Of a stretch of 9,051 nt of DNA, positions 1 to 6,432 are shown in pieces. The first letter of the stretch is position 1; each line of letters starts with the position of its first letter. The notes beneath the pieces are model-generated. The model worked only from the letters and a program-made list of their open reading frames with translations, had not been told where the DNA came from and did no database searches. This stretch comes from JAUZQZ01 sp964624255 (GTDB lineage: Bacteria > Pseudomonadota > Zetaproteobacteria > Mariprofundales > Mariprofundaceae): positions 1-9,051 of the forward strand of contig CAZUWV010000067.1 of NCBI GenBank assembly GCA_964624255.1, written 5' to 3'. Made by a program: the position numbers and the translations under genes.

Positions 1-2
1 CG

Positions 3-173
3 CCGCACGCGGTGAACGCAGCCGACGTGCAAGGGTTACGCGCCGTCGGACTCAGCGATCGCGATATCCTCGATGTTGCATTGATCGCGTCTTATTTCAA
101 CTTCGTCAATCGCATCGCGCTCGGACTCGGTGTCGAGTTCAACCCGGAAGAAGTCCACGGCTACCGGAGTTGA
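3..173 (+). CDS. Peroxidase-related (AhpD/CMD-like) enzyme, 3' end only
   Basis: The frame is open from the left edge to TGA at 171-173, giving the last 56 residues of a protein whose start lies outside the window. The motif GLSDRDILDVALIASYFNFV followed by NRIALGLGVE matches the C-terminal helices of uncharacterised peroxidase-related proteins in the alkylhydroperoxidase D / carboxymuconolactone decarboxylase superfamily. The redox Cys-x-x-Cys pair of that family would lie upstream and cannot be seen, so activity is inferred from family membership alone. The gene ends tail to tail with the minus-strand thioredoxin/reductase remnant, whose frame runs into its 3' end. A peroxidase-like enzyme beside thioredoxin would fit a redox neighbourhood, but the junction near 190 may have brought them together. 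Confidence 0.75.
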   Translation, partial: PHAVNAADVQGLRAVGLSDRDILDVALIASYFNFVNRIALGLGVEFNPEEVHGYRS

Positions 174-279
174 GGGAGCCTCGGCCCATTATGCGCCGGT
201 CTGCAGCGCGGCAGCGCGAGGCAATGCCGGTGGCCGCCGAGCCGGTGCCCAGTACGATGAGGTCGTATCCTTCAGCCAT
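139..279 (-). pseudogene. Truncated FAD-dependent disulfide oxidoreductase (N-terminal remnant)
   Basis: An ATG at 279-277 overlaps the thioredoxin stop by 8 bases (ATGGCTGA), the usual translational coupling of adjacent operon genes. The frame begins MAEGYDLIVLGTGSAATGIA then SRCRAADR, which is the N-terminal FAD-binding strand-loop-helix (GxGxxAxG) of the pyridine nucleotide-disulfide oxidoreductase family (dihydrolipoamide dehydrogenase, mercuric reductase and relatives, about 450-550 residues). Homology ends after about 30 residues, near position 190. The remaining 16 codons read antisense to the neighbouring gene and stop at 139. The redox-active CxxxxC motif, NAD domain and dimer domain are all missing, so this is a non-functional remnant left by a deletion or rearrangement. 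Which disulfide reductase it was cannot be told from 30 residues. Confidence 0.7.
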
Positions 280-673
280 GCTGTTGCTCCGGGAGGCGGG
301 ATTTACCGCCGGCGATCAGGTCCCGCACAAAACGCTCCAGCGTCTCGGGTGCCAGGGCACCGGTACTAGCCAGCACCGGTTGTTTTCGAGCGATGCCGAT
401 CAGCGTCGGGATCGAGCGAATCTGGAACTGACTCGAAAGCAGTGGGCATTTGTCCACGTTAACCTTGGCAAAGAGCACCTCGGGGTGGTTTGCTGCACTC
501 TTTTCGAACACCGGTGCAAAGCCACGGCATGGGCCGCACCAGGGCGCCCAGAAGTCAACGATGACCAGAGGGTTCCCGGTAATGACTTGTGCGAAGTCAG
601 TGTCTGTCAACTTTACAGGTGCAAGAATGGCCGAGGTGTCCTCCGGGGCGTGGTTCCGAGCTGAATGGGTCAT
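272..673 (-). CDS. Thioredoxin-family protein
   Basis: This 133-residue cytoplasmic protein has a complete thioredoxin fold. It shows VDFWAPWCGPC at residues 39-49 with the redox pair Cys46 and Cys49, and the cis-proline in SIPT at Pro89. It should reduce protein disulfides and be re-reduced by a flavoprotein reductase. The ATG at 673 has a good ribosome binding site (GGAG, 7 bases upstream). The roughly 20-residue N-terminal extension has no Cys pairs, so it is not a zinc-binding TrxC type. Its stop overlaps the start of a disulfide-reductase-type gene that is now truncated. The pair was therefore probably a thioredoxin plus dedicated reductase operon, and the thioredoxin must now rely on a reductase encoded elsewhere. 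Its own frame is intact. Confidence 0.9.
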   Translation of the reverse strand: MTHSARNHAPEDTSAILAPVKLTDTDFAQVITGNPLVIVDFWAPWCGPCRGFAPVFEKSAANHPEVLFAKVNVDKCPLLSSQFQIRSIPTLIGIARKQPVLASTGALAPETLERFVRDLIAGGKSRLPEQQHG

Positions 674-1024
674 GATTTTCTCCAGATTGGCGGTGATAGC
701 TAGCGGCCGAGAGCCTTATACAGCACTTTCATGTGCTCTGTATGTCCGTCGCGGAACCGGGACACTCCTTACAGGCTATCCGCTGCCCGGACACGGCTCC
801 TCAATGACGCATGCGCCGGCGAATGCAGTGGATGGTATTTCATCTCGAGATGTACTCCGCAAATTTTATACCGGCAGGGTTGAATGTAATCGTAAGGTTT
901 CACGTTGTCGATCGAATAATACTGCATCGGCCGAAAGGAACGAACAGATATTCATCATTCTCACGACCGATATTGTAAAACCCATCCCACAACCTTCCGC
1001 AAAGGGTAACGTCCCATTTTTCTT
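674..1024. other. Gene-free stretch between thioredoxin and transposase remnant
   Basis: I see no convincing gene here. Open frames crossing it on both strands are overlaps of the flanking genes without family features. It should hold the thioredoxin promoter on the minus strand, but I find no clear -35/-10 pair. Two symmetric elements stand out: an imperfect hairpin at 718-743 (ATACAG-CAC against GTG-CT-CTGTAT) and a perfect 12-bp palindrome CATCTCGAGATG at 841-852. Either could be an operator, and neither is recognised. Confidence 0.5.
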
Positions 1025-1592
1025 ACGCACGACTCTGGAAAACATCACCGCCGGTCTATCCGCCTGAAGGGATACGACTATACGCGGGACGGGGCGTATT
1101 TTGTCACCATCTATACCCGGGATCGGGACTGCCTGTTCGGCGAGGTGGTGGATGGTGTAATGCGATTGAATGCCGCCGGGGAAATGGTGTTGGCCGAATG
1201 GGATGCATTCATTGTCATGCCCAATCATATCCACGGCGTCATCGTCATCACCCGGGATGGCGACGTAGGGGCGGGCCTGGTGCCCGCCCGGAACGTGAAA
1301 ATGGGCGCGAATAGGGCAACCACAAGGGTTGCCCCTACGTTAGGGAATGTGGTCGGCGCATTCAAATCCCTGACCACGGTTTCGTATACGCGCGGTGTGA
1401 AACAACGGGGATGGCCGGCTTTCGCCGGGTGATTGTGGCAACGCAATTATTATGAACATGTCATCCGCAACGAAGAATCTCTGAACCGCATCCGGCACTA
1501 CATCCTCGATAACTCCGGTGGAGTGGATTTTCGACCGAGAGAATCCATCGGTAACCGCACCAGAGGAAAAGCGGAGCGTGGAAATAGTATAG
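1025..1592 (+). pseudogene. REP-associated tyrosine transposase (Y1/RAYT, IS200-like), decayed
   Basis: The reading frame from 1025 gives THDSGKHHRRSIRLKGYDYT, the typical N terminus of RAYT proteins, followed by AYFVTIYTRDRDCLFGE. The HUH metal-binding motif appears as MPNHIHGV near 1218, and the C-terminal WQRNYYEHVIRNEESLNRI carries the catalytic tyrosine region. These enzymes make single-strand nicks at REP palindromes and are usually single-copy and domesticated. Four lesions are visible. The expected ATG is ACG at 1025. About a dozen residues are missing in frame between LAEW and DAFIVMPNH, near 1200. TGA at 1430-1432 stands where the family has Arg in GRLWQRNYYEH, consistent with CGA to TGA. 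Finally, one extra base near 1515 moves the end (PVEWIFDRENPS) into the next frame, where it stops at 1592. The gene cannot make the full protein. Confidence 0.85.
1263..1340. repeat. REP-like palindrome pair inside the transposase remnant
   Basis: A 10-bp inverted repeat (ACGTAGGGGC at 1263-1272, GCCCCTACGT at 1331-1340) encloses two tighter hairpins. One is GGGCGGGC/GCCCGCCC (1269-1276 with 1282-1289, 5-base loop). The other is GGGCAACC/GGTTGCCC (1314-1321 with 1327-1334, 5-base loop). Paired inverted short palindromes are how REP/BIME elements look, and RAYT enzymes act on such elements. Here the pair is translated as part of the protein between the HUH motif and the tyrosine region, in frame. 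The hairpins are seen directly; a role as REP substrate is inference. Confidence 0.65.
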
Positions 1593-1649
1593 AGCTTTGA
1601 TTCCGAGTGCTCCCCGTTTTGAAATCGATACCGTGGGGTTATGCCAACA

Positions 1650-4517
1650 TCAGCCGTCGGCGCCCCGACTCACCGCAATGTGCGCGAGAATCCAGGCTCG
1701 CGACTGTTCACTGAGATGCATTGCGGCACGCAAGAGGTCGGTGGCATCACGCGGCGGCGGTATCGGCGCGCCGATGCGCATACCAATAGCTCCGGGGCGT
1801 GGAAGCCAATGATGAGCCCGGAGTATTTCCCGCGTGCCGTGGAGCGCAACCGGCACAACCTGCAAGTTCGCCCGCACGGCGGCAACAAAGGCTCCGAGGT
1901 GAAAGGGTAACAGCCCCGGAGCAGCGGTAAAGGTCCCTTCGGGAAAAAATACCAGCGTGCGTCCGGCCTGTGCGACCTGCACGATTCGTTGGGCGTCCTG
2001 CACGCTCTCCCGGATCGCAAAGCGTTCGACAAACTCACAGCCCAACCGCCGTAAAAGAACGCGCGGCACCAGCCGGTTCAGCAGCTCACGCTTGGCAACG
2101 AACCCGTAGGGCCCGGGCAGTGCGGCAAGCAGCGCCACCCCGTCCATGTAGCTGGAGTGGTTGACCACCATCACGAACGGCGTGTCGCGGGGCAGGTTAT
2201 CCAGCCCCCGAACCGATAGCGACATACCGCTCAAGCGCAGAAATAGCCGTGCCGCACACCGATTGATCCACCACGCCTGCGCCGGGTGCCGCGTCAATGC
2301 AGTTGCCAGCCAGACCGACGGTGCCATCACCAAGGCCAGCAACCAGGCGTATGCCGCATAGCCCCCCTCGCGGATAGTGCGTAGCCGGCGCTTCAGCAGT
2401 GGCCACAACGCGCCACCCACAAGCCGCGCCATCTGCCAGCCAAACGCGCGGGGCCGCGCGCCGACTCGCCCGGCTTCATAGAGCTCGCGGGTCGCCGCAC
2501 GCCGCAGCTTGCCACTGGAGGTTTTAAGTACGGTGCGAGGCGGAGCCAGCACGACTTCATCCGGGGGTTCGCCGAGCAGCTCGGCCATCACCCGGGTAAT
2601 GTCCCCCCGCAAGCGGGCCTGGGCTTCCGTTCGGGTTTCATGTGTCTCGGCCAGCACCACCAGGCGCTCGGTGCCGCTTTTATGATCCAGGCAGCCGAAT
2701 GCGGCGACACAGCCACGGCGAATTCCTGTAAGTTGTCCGACTACTTCTTCGATTTCGTGGGGATAGAGGTTACGTCCGCCCCGTTGGATGATGTCCTTGA
2801 CTCGCCCGGTAAGGTAGAAGTCCCCGCCGGCGCGGTAGGCGCGATCGCCGGAATCAAGCCAGTCGCCGGTGAACAGATGCCGGGTTTGCCGAGGATCGCG
2901 GTAGTAGCCTCGGGTCGCCGATGGTCCCTTGAACTGCAGTCGCCCCTCGATCCGTTCTCCTACTTCAATCCCTGCGGTATCGACCAGGCGCACGGAATGC
3001 CCCGGCAACACTTGGCCACAGGCAACAAATTGTAATGGGCTAACGTCATCCGCCGTTGCCGGTTGCGCCCGACCGGCGCATAAAAATGGTTGGCGCTGCA
3101 CCCGGTCGATTACCGGTCCCCGCCCCGGCGGCGGTGCCAGCAGGCCAACCGAAGCCTCGGCCAGACCGTACACCGGCTGCATCGCCTCACGACGGAATCC
3201 ATAGCGGCCGAAACGCGCCTGAAAACGTTCCAGGGTTTCGGGAATTACCGTCTCCGAACCATTCGCCGCCAGACGCATTGAGGACAGGTCCAGGCCGTTC
3301 AATTCCGATTCGTCGATCCGTTTGGTGCACATCTCGTAGGCAAAATTGGGTGCTGCGGTAATGGTCCCCCGGTAGTGATGAATCGCCCACAACCACCGGG
3401 ATGGGCGAGCCAGAAAGGCCAACGGGGACATCACCACCAGTTGCGAGCCGAAGTACAGGCTGCCCAGCCAGGCGGCGATCAGGCCCATATCGTGATACAG
3501 AGGCAGCCAACTGACGAACACATCTTGCGAGCTAATGTGTACCCCTGCGCCGATTGCACGTACGTTGGCCAGCAGGTTGGCATGAGTCAGAACCACCCCC
3601 TTGGGGTTACCGGTGCTGCCCGATGTGTACTGAATAAAAGCGATGTCGCTTTCCCGGATCGATATGCGTGTCGGCAGACCGGTGGATTGGGCCAACATCG
3701 CGGGGGTAACGATGTGGCGTAACCCCGGCACATGCGCCTCCAACAGATGGGCAACGGCCATCGCCTCGGGTACCGTCACCAGGATTTCCGCTTCGGCATT
3801 GGCCAGAATGCGGGCGTGCCGGCGGATATGTTCTTCAAGCTGCGAGAGCCGTGCCGGCGGATAGATCGGCACCGGCACACAGCCGGCCATCAGCACGCCG
3901 AAATAGGTGTAAAAATAGTCGCTCCCGGTGGGTAACATGATCGCCACTGTCTGCCCCGGCGCCAAACCCCGGGCCTGGAGGCCGACGGCAAAGGCCGCCG
4001 CGCGCTCATGCAGGCGCCCGTAACTAATGCGCTCGACGCACCCATCTTGCGGATTCTCACCATAAATCAGCTGGATTCGATCGGGATGGCGTTCGACGTG
4101 CCAGTCCAATACGTCCAGCAGAGTCGCCAGATCTTCCGGTGGTGCTGCGATTGCCGCCGCCGTGCTCGGAGCATCGTCCCGGGCTACAGTCGTAAACGAG
4201 GGCACCTTCACCCGGCCCGCCCGATGCAACGCCTGCACCAAATCCGCTGGCCTTTCCGCGGCTTCGAGAACCCCGGGCGGCATGTGGACTGAAAACATTT
4301 GCTCCAGGCGCAACAGCAGCTCCACCCGCGCCAAGCTGTCGAAGCCCCAGTCGCGATCCAGGGTGCCATCGAGCGTTAATGTGCTGGGCACCACACTACC
4401 CGGGTGCAGATCGGCATAGGTCCGCTGCACTACTGCAAGTACAGCCGCCTCGAGATCGGTCGGAGGAGACGCTACGGCCGGCGTCGGTCGCCGAAACCGC
4501 TCCGAATTCAGTGTCAT
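1650..4517 (-). CDS. Three-domain protein: ACP + fatty acyl-AMP ligase + PlsC acyltransferase
   Basis: The 955-residue protein begins with an acyl carrier domain (about 20-100) whose phosphopantetheine serine is Ser61 in DRDWGFDSLARVEL. An adenylate-forming ligase follows (about 130-690): P-loop YTSGSTGNPKG at 297-307, VYGLAEAS near 450, TGDWLDSGD near 550 and the end-domain lysine in KTSSGKLRR near 670. After a hydrophobic stretch (about 719-741) comes a glycerolipid acyltransferase domain with HSSYMD at 787-792 and FPEGT at 858-862. Inferred role: the ligase activates a fatty acid as acyl-AMP, loads the carrier arm, and the acyltransferase moves the chain to a lipid acceptor at the inner membrane. 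Escherichia coli Aas has acyltransferase and ligase activities in the opposite order. A TTG at 4544 extends the frame by nine codons, but ATG at 4517 has GAGG 8 bases upstream and suits the candidate promoter better. Substrate and product are unknown. Confidence 0.9.
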   Translation of the reverse strand: MTLNSERFRRPTPAVASPPTDLEAAVLAVVQRTYADLHPGSVVPSTLTLDGTLDRDWGFDSLARVELLLRLEQMFSVHMPPGVLEAAERPADLVQALHRAGRVKVPSFTTVARDDAPSTAAAIAAPPEDLATLLDVLDWHVERHPDRIQLIYGENPQDGCVERISYGRLHERAAAFAVGLQARGLAPGQTVAIMLPTGSDYFYTYFGVLMAGCVPVPIYPPARLSQLEEHIRRHARILANAEAEILVTVPEAMAVAHLLEAHVPGLRHIVTPAMLAQSTGLPTRISIRESDIAFIQYTSGSTGNPKGVVLTHANLLANVRAIGAGVHISSQDVFVSWLPLYHDMGLIAAWLGSLYFGSQLVVMSPLAFLARPSRWLWAIHHYRGTITAAPNFAYEMCTKRIDESELNGLDLSSMRLAANGSETVIPETLERFQARFGRYGFRREAMQPVYGLAEASVGLLAPPPGRGPVIDRVQRQPFLCAGRAQPATADDVSPLQFVACGQVLPGHSVRLVDTAGIEVGERIEGRLQFKGPSATRGYYRDPRQTRHLFTGDWLDSGDRAYRAGGDFYLTGRVKDIIQRGGRNLYPHEIEEVVGQLTGIRRGCVAAFGCLDHKSGTERLVVLAETHETRTEAQARLRGDITRVMAELLGEPPDEVVLAPPRTVLKTSSGKLRRAATRELYEAGRVGARPRAFGWQMARLVGGALWPLLKRRLRTIREGGYAAYAWLLALVMAPSVWLATALTRHPAQAWWINRCAARLFLRLSGMSLSVRGLDNLPRDTPFVMVVNHSSYMDGVALLAALPGPYGFVAKRELLNRLVPRVLLRRLGCEFVERFAIRESVQDAQRIVQVAQAGRTLVFFPEGTFTAAPGLLPFHLGAFVAAVRANLQVVPVALHGTREILRAHHWLPRPGAIGMRIGAPIPPPRDATDLLRAAMHLSEQSRAWILAHIAVSRGADG

Positions 4518-4550
4518 TGTGGCTGCCTCGTAATTGGGATCCAACCACTA

Positions 4551-4577
4551 ATATTAAGCGATTGACCACATCATCAA
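4551..4577 (-). promoter_or_regulatory. Candidate promoter of the ACP-ligase-acyltransferase gene
   Basis: On the minus strand a strong -10 box TAATAT (4556-4551) is preceded by TTGATG (4577-4572) with a 15-base spacer, shorter than the ideal 17. Transcription would start near 4544, leaving a short leader before ATG at 4517. The -10 is good, the -35 and spacing mediocre. Confidence 0.35.
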
Positions 4578-4600
4578 TTTGACCTGGGGATGAAGGCGGA

Positions 4601-4667
4601 ATAAAGAAGACACCACCCTTTACGGAGCGCCTGTGACGGCAGTGGCAATCCGGTCAAGGTGAGTAAC
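4601..4667. repeat. Direct repeat, copy A (with second block at 4831-4854)
   Basis: This 67-bp stretch matches 8958-9024 without gaps at 57 of 67 positions by my count, including CACCCTTTACGGAG and GGCAATCCGGTCAAGG. A second block, 4831-4854 (AGCGGCAGTCG then TCCTC and ATGCG), matches 9028-9051 at 21 of 24. The blocks are 3 bp apart at the right-hand copy but 163 bp apart here, so copy A carries an insertion or copy B a deletion of 160 bp. On the minus strand both copies read VTHLDRIA then GAP and TAA, with some silent and conservative differences, so the unit may come from the 3' end of a gene. No known element was recognised. Confidence 0.7.
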
Positions 4668-4883
4668 CCGAACGCAGACATGATATACCGGCAGCCTGAG
4701 GGCGGGGTGAGATTTCCGGCGATGAGCGCATTCGGGTGGATGCGTCACTACGCTGGGCGGGGCGCTCGCTATCGAGTGCCTGCATGATGCGGCCACCGGA
4801 GCGGTGCCCGGCATCATCGGCACCGAGGCAAGCGGCAGTCGTCTCCTCGATGCGGGTTCTCGCCGAAGGAGAGGGTGTCGGGT

Positions 4884-5300
4884 TTATGGATTGTAGCGGC
4901 TGCCGGCAGGGATTCGTCCCAGCCGGCTTGCGGGTTGTCGCTCGAGTGCGGTGTTGATGAGGGCGCCGGCCGCGAGCAGTCGATCCATGTCCACGCTGGT
5001 TTCGATGCCCAGACCGGTGAGCATATACAGCACGTCTTCCGTGGCGACATTGCCGGTAGCCCCCTCGGCATAGGGGCAGCCGCCGAGTCCGGAAACGGAA
5101 GAATCCACTACGGCCACGCCTATTTCCAGGCATGCATGGATGTTGGCGAGCGCCTGGCCGTAGGTGTCGTGGAAGTGTACGGCGAGCCGATCCATCGGCA
5201 CTTCGGCAGCGACAGCGCTCAGCATGCGTTGGGCCTTCAGCGGCGTGCCGACGCCGATGGTGTCGCCGAGCGAGATTTCCCGACAGCCGATTGCAGCCAG
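4884..5300 (-). pseudogene. mvaB: Hydroxymethylglutaryl-CoA lyase, 5'-truncated
   Basis: The frame from 5300 to TGA at 4884 gives the last 138 residues of HMG-CoA lyase, a TIM-barrel enzyme of about 300 residues that cleaves HMG-CoA to acetyl-CoA and acetoacetate in leucine and isovalerate breakdown. Visible motifs are GCREISLGDTIGVGTP (metal-ligand Asp region), AVHFHDTYGQALAN (HxH metal ligands) and the family signature SSVSGLGGCPYAEGATGN with the catalytic cysteine. Homology stops abruptly at LAAIGC near 5300, where an in-frame TGA (5303-5301) and unrelated DNA begin. The first half of the barrel and the start are lost. An internal ATG at 5225 has only a weak ribosome site and would give half a barrel. 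The truncation lies about 90 bp from the first integron core site. Confidence 0.85.
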
Positions 5301-5390
5301 TCAAGGTTTTTTTGGAGATCCAGGCAATCATTCGCCATCTCCAGCTTGCGTTTCAGGGGCTCTGCTCCAGGCCAGCCGCTCAGCTTAGAC
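5301..5390. other. Junction between truncated mvaB and the first cassette
   Basis: This 90-bp stretch has a run of seven T (5307-5313), a 7-bp hairpin (TGGAGAT at 5313-5319 with ATCTCCA at 5337-5343) and then CAGCTTAGAC leading into the core site GTTAGCT. The last part resembles the right half of an attC site, but I find no matching left half (no AAC-ending box). It may be a truncated attC, a junction scar or an attI-like site. Which one is undecided. Confidence 0.4.
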
Positions 5391-5397
5391 GTTAGCT
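5391..5397 (+). other. Integron core site (R'), left end of cassette 1
   Basis: GTTAGCT fits the integron core consensus GTTRRRY, with cleavage between G5391 and T5392. Its complement AGCTAAC is found exactly at 6073-6079, as the left box of the attC at the far end of the same cassette. That match is expected when a circular cassette is opened by insertion, and it is strong support for this boundary. Confidence 0.75.
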
Positions 5398-5439
5398 GTA
5401 CAAAGCAAGTTGTAGCGTCTATTATGTGTACATATGTAC
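5397..5439 (+). promoter_or_regulatory. Candidate toxin-antitoxin promoter with overlapping palindrome
   Basis: TGTACA (5397-5402) and TATTAT (5420-5425), separated by 17 bases, form a plausible promoter just inside the cassette. The predicted start falls in a perfect 12-bp palindrome GTACATATGTAC (5428-5439), 16 bases before the toxin ATG. Toxin-antitoxin operons are usually autorepressed by antitoxin bound at such palindromes, so this is a reasonable operator candidate. The function is inferred. Confidence 0.4.
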
Positions 5440-5455
5440 GTTAGAGGAGCCTTGC

Positions 5456-5854
5456 ATGTATATCACGATAGACACTTCTGCGTTAATTGCTGTAGTTGGC
5501 AACGAAGAATCAAAGCAGAAGATTATTGAAGCGACAAAAGGCTCTTCTCTTTGCGCACCTGCTTCTGTCCATTGGGAAATTGGCAATGCATTTTCGGCCA
5601 TGTTCAAAAGGCGAAACTCAAGTATTGAATTGGCAAAATTAGCACTCGCTGCTTATCGCGAGATACCTATAAAATTTATTGACGTTGCACTAGAGCAGAC
5701 ATTGGAAATATCCCATGCTCTCAATATATATGCCTATGATGCATATCTTATTCAATGCGCACAGCAAACAAGCACACCCCTGCTTACCTTGGATAAGGGA
5801 TTGAAGGTTGCGGCGGAAAAAATGGGTATTCACATCCTGGAGGTCGAATCATGA
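5456..5854 (+). CDS. PIN-domain toxin (VapC-like ribonuclease)
   Basis: The 132-residue protein is a complete PIN domain with the acidic metal-binding residues in order: Asp6 in YITIDTSAL, Glu41 in HWEIGNAF, Asp95 in YAYDAYLI and Asp113 in LTLDKGL. Such proteins are Mg2+-dependent RNases that cut tRNA or mRNA and halt translation when their antitoxin is lost. ATG at 5456 is chosen over an upstream ATG at 5426 because GAGGAG lies 6 bases before it and the PIN domain starts at once. The stop overlaps the antitoxin start by four bases (ATGA). Toxin precedes antitoxin, the reverse of the common vapBC order. The pair fills an AT-rich integron cassette; such modules are known to stabilise cassette arrays. 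Confidence 0.9.
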   Translation: MYITIDTSALIAVVGNEESKQKIIEATKGSSLCAPASVHWEIGNAFSAMFKRRNSSIELAKLALAAYREIPIKFIDVALEQTLEISHALNIYAYDAYLIQCAQQTSTPLLTLDKGLKVAAEKMGIHILEVES

Positions 5855-6078
5855 GAGAGTATAGCTTTACAGAGGCTCGGCAAAACTTCGCGTCCATTCT
5901 GAATGAGGCAAAAAATCAAGGCGTTGTTTGCATTAAAAAAAGAGATGGAGAAGCGTTTTTTATAAAACCTGCCAAATTAAATAAGTCGCCTCTTGACATT
6001 GAGGGGGTTAATCTTGAGATCACAAAATCGGAAATTGTCGATGCAATCAGAGAATGCCGAGAACGGAAATACAGCTAA
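5851..6078 (+). CDS. Phd/YefM-type antitoxin
   Basis: The 75-residue protein starts MREYSFTEARQNFASILNEA, the N-terminal DNA-binding fold of Phd/YefM antitoxins, followed by CIKKRDGEAFFIKP. The C-terminal tail (about 45-75) would wrap the toxin. The start overlaps the toxin stop (ATGA), and GGAGG lies 9 bases upstream inside the toxin gene, so the two are translationally coupled. The stop TAA (6076-6078) lies inside the left box of the attC site, typical of a compact cassette. It presumably neutralises the upstream PIN toxin and represses the operon. Confidence 0.88.
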   Translation: MREYSFTEARQNFASILNEAKNQGVVCIKKRDGEAFFIKPAKLNKSPLDIEGVNLEITKSEIVDAIRECRERKYS

Positions 6079-6142
6079 CCAATCGCTTCACCCGACCAAA
6101 AACCGCTACGCGATTTTCGGCGGGTGAGCTTTGCCGTTAGGT
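6073..6142 (+). other. attC recombination site, end of cassette 1 (70 bp)
   Basis: The left box AGCTAAC (6073-6079) and right core GTTAGGT (6136-6142, cut after G6136) bracket an imperfect hairpin. GCTTCACCCG on the left pairs with CGGGTGAGC on the right, leaving one extra unpaired base. The centre AAAACCGC/GCGATTTT pairs with one mismatch around a 3-base loop. Box order, spacing, extrahelical base and length fit integron attC sites, which IntI recombines as a folded bottom strand. Confidence 0.85.
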
Positions 6143-6152
6143 GCTGAATAAA

Positions 6153-6410
6153 ATGCACTACGAATTAACAACCAAAGATGGGCTATTAAAGCCAAAATCG
6201 GCTCTTGTGTTGGCTAACTTGGGGGATGTCGCGCTCCACAACACGGAGCGTGGCTTGCGTCATCCACTTGGAATTTACAATTTCACATTCGACGAATTTG
6301 TATCTAAATCCCATACATTGCTTGATACTCTTGAAGAAGCAAAAACAAGATTGTGTCAATATATAGACTACGCATATCACCCTATCAGCTCATTCTGTTT
6401 ATATGACTGA
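6153..6410 (+). CDS. Unknown small cassette protein
   Basis: This 85-residue protein is not recognised. It starts MHYELTTKDGLLKPKSALVL and ends SSFCLYD, with no signal peptide, membrane segment or metal motif. The middle (NTERGLRHPLGIYNFTFDEF) and a helical stretch LLDTLEEAKTRLCQYIDYAY suggest a compact soluble domain. A GTG four codons upstream (6141) is an alternative start. Neither start has a strong ribosome site, as is common for the first ORF of a cassette, which begins only 16 bases after the recombination point. It ends 22 bp before the formyltransferase ATG and is probably co-transcribed with it. Confidence 0.6.
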   Translation: MHYELTTKDGLLKPKSALVLANLGDVALHNTERGLRHPLGIYNFTFDEFVSKSHTLLDTLEEAKTRLCQYIDYAYHPISSFCLYD

Positions 6411-6432
6411 TAGCCTTAAAAGGAGGCAACTG

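Noticed and set aside
866..1234. A 122-residue minus-strand frame antisense to the transposase remnant
   Set aside because: It mirrors the RAYT frame, which has clear family motifs on the plus strand; the minus frame has none.
1604..1648. CCCC/GGGG pairing after the ligase gene considered as a terminator
   Set aside because: The stem is only four to five bases with a long loop and no T-run on the minus strand.
2640..3035. Plus-strand frames inside the large ligase gene
   Set aside because: They are antisense to a 955-residue gene with complete domain motifs and have no ribosome sites or recognisable folds.
4654..5331. A 225-residue minus-strand frame over the mvaB region
   Set aside because: It overlaps the HMG-CoA lyase frame in another phase, is rich in Arg and Pro without family features, and is a high-GC shadow.
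5313..5343. Hairpin TGGAGAT/ATCTCCA considered as part of an attC at the left edge of cassette 1
   Set aside because: It lacks the AAC-ending left box and does not pair with the sequence next to the core GTTAGCT, so it does not form an attC fold.
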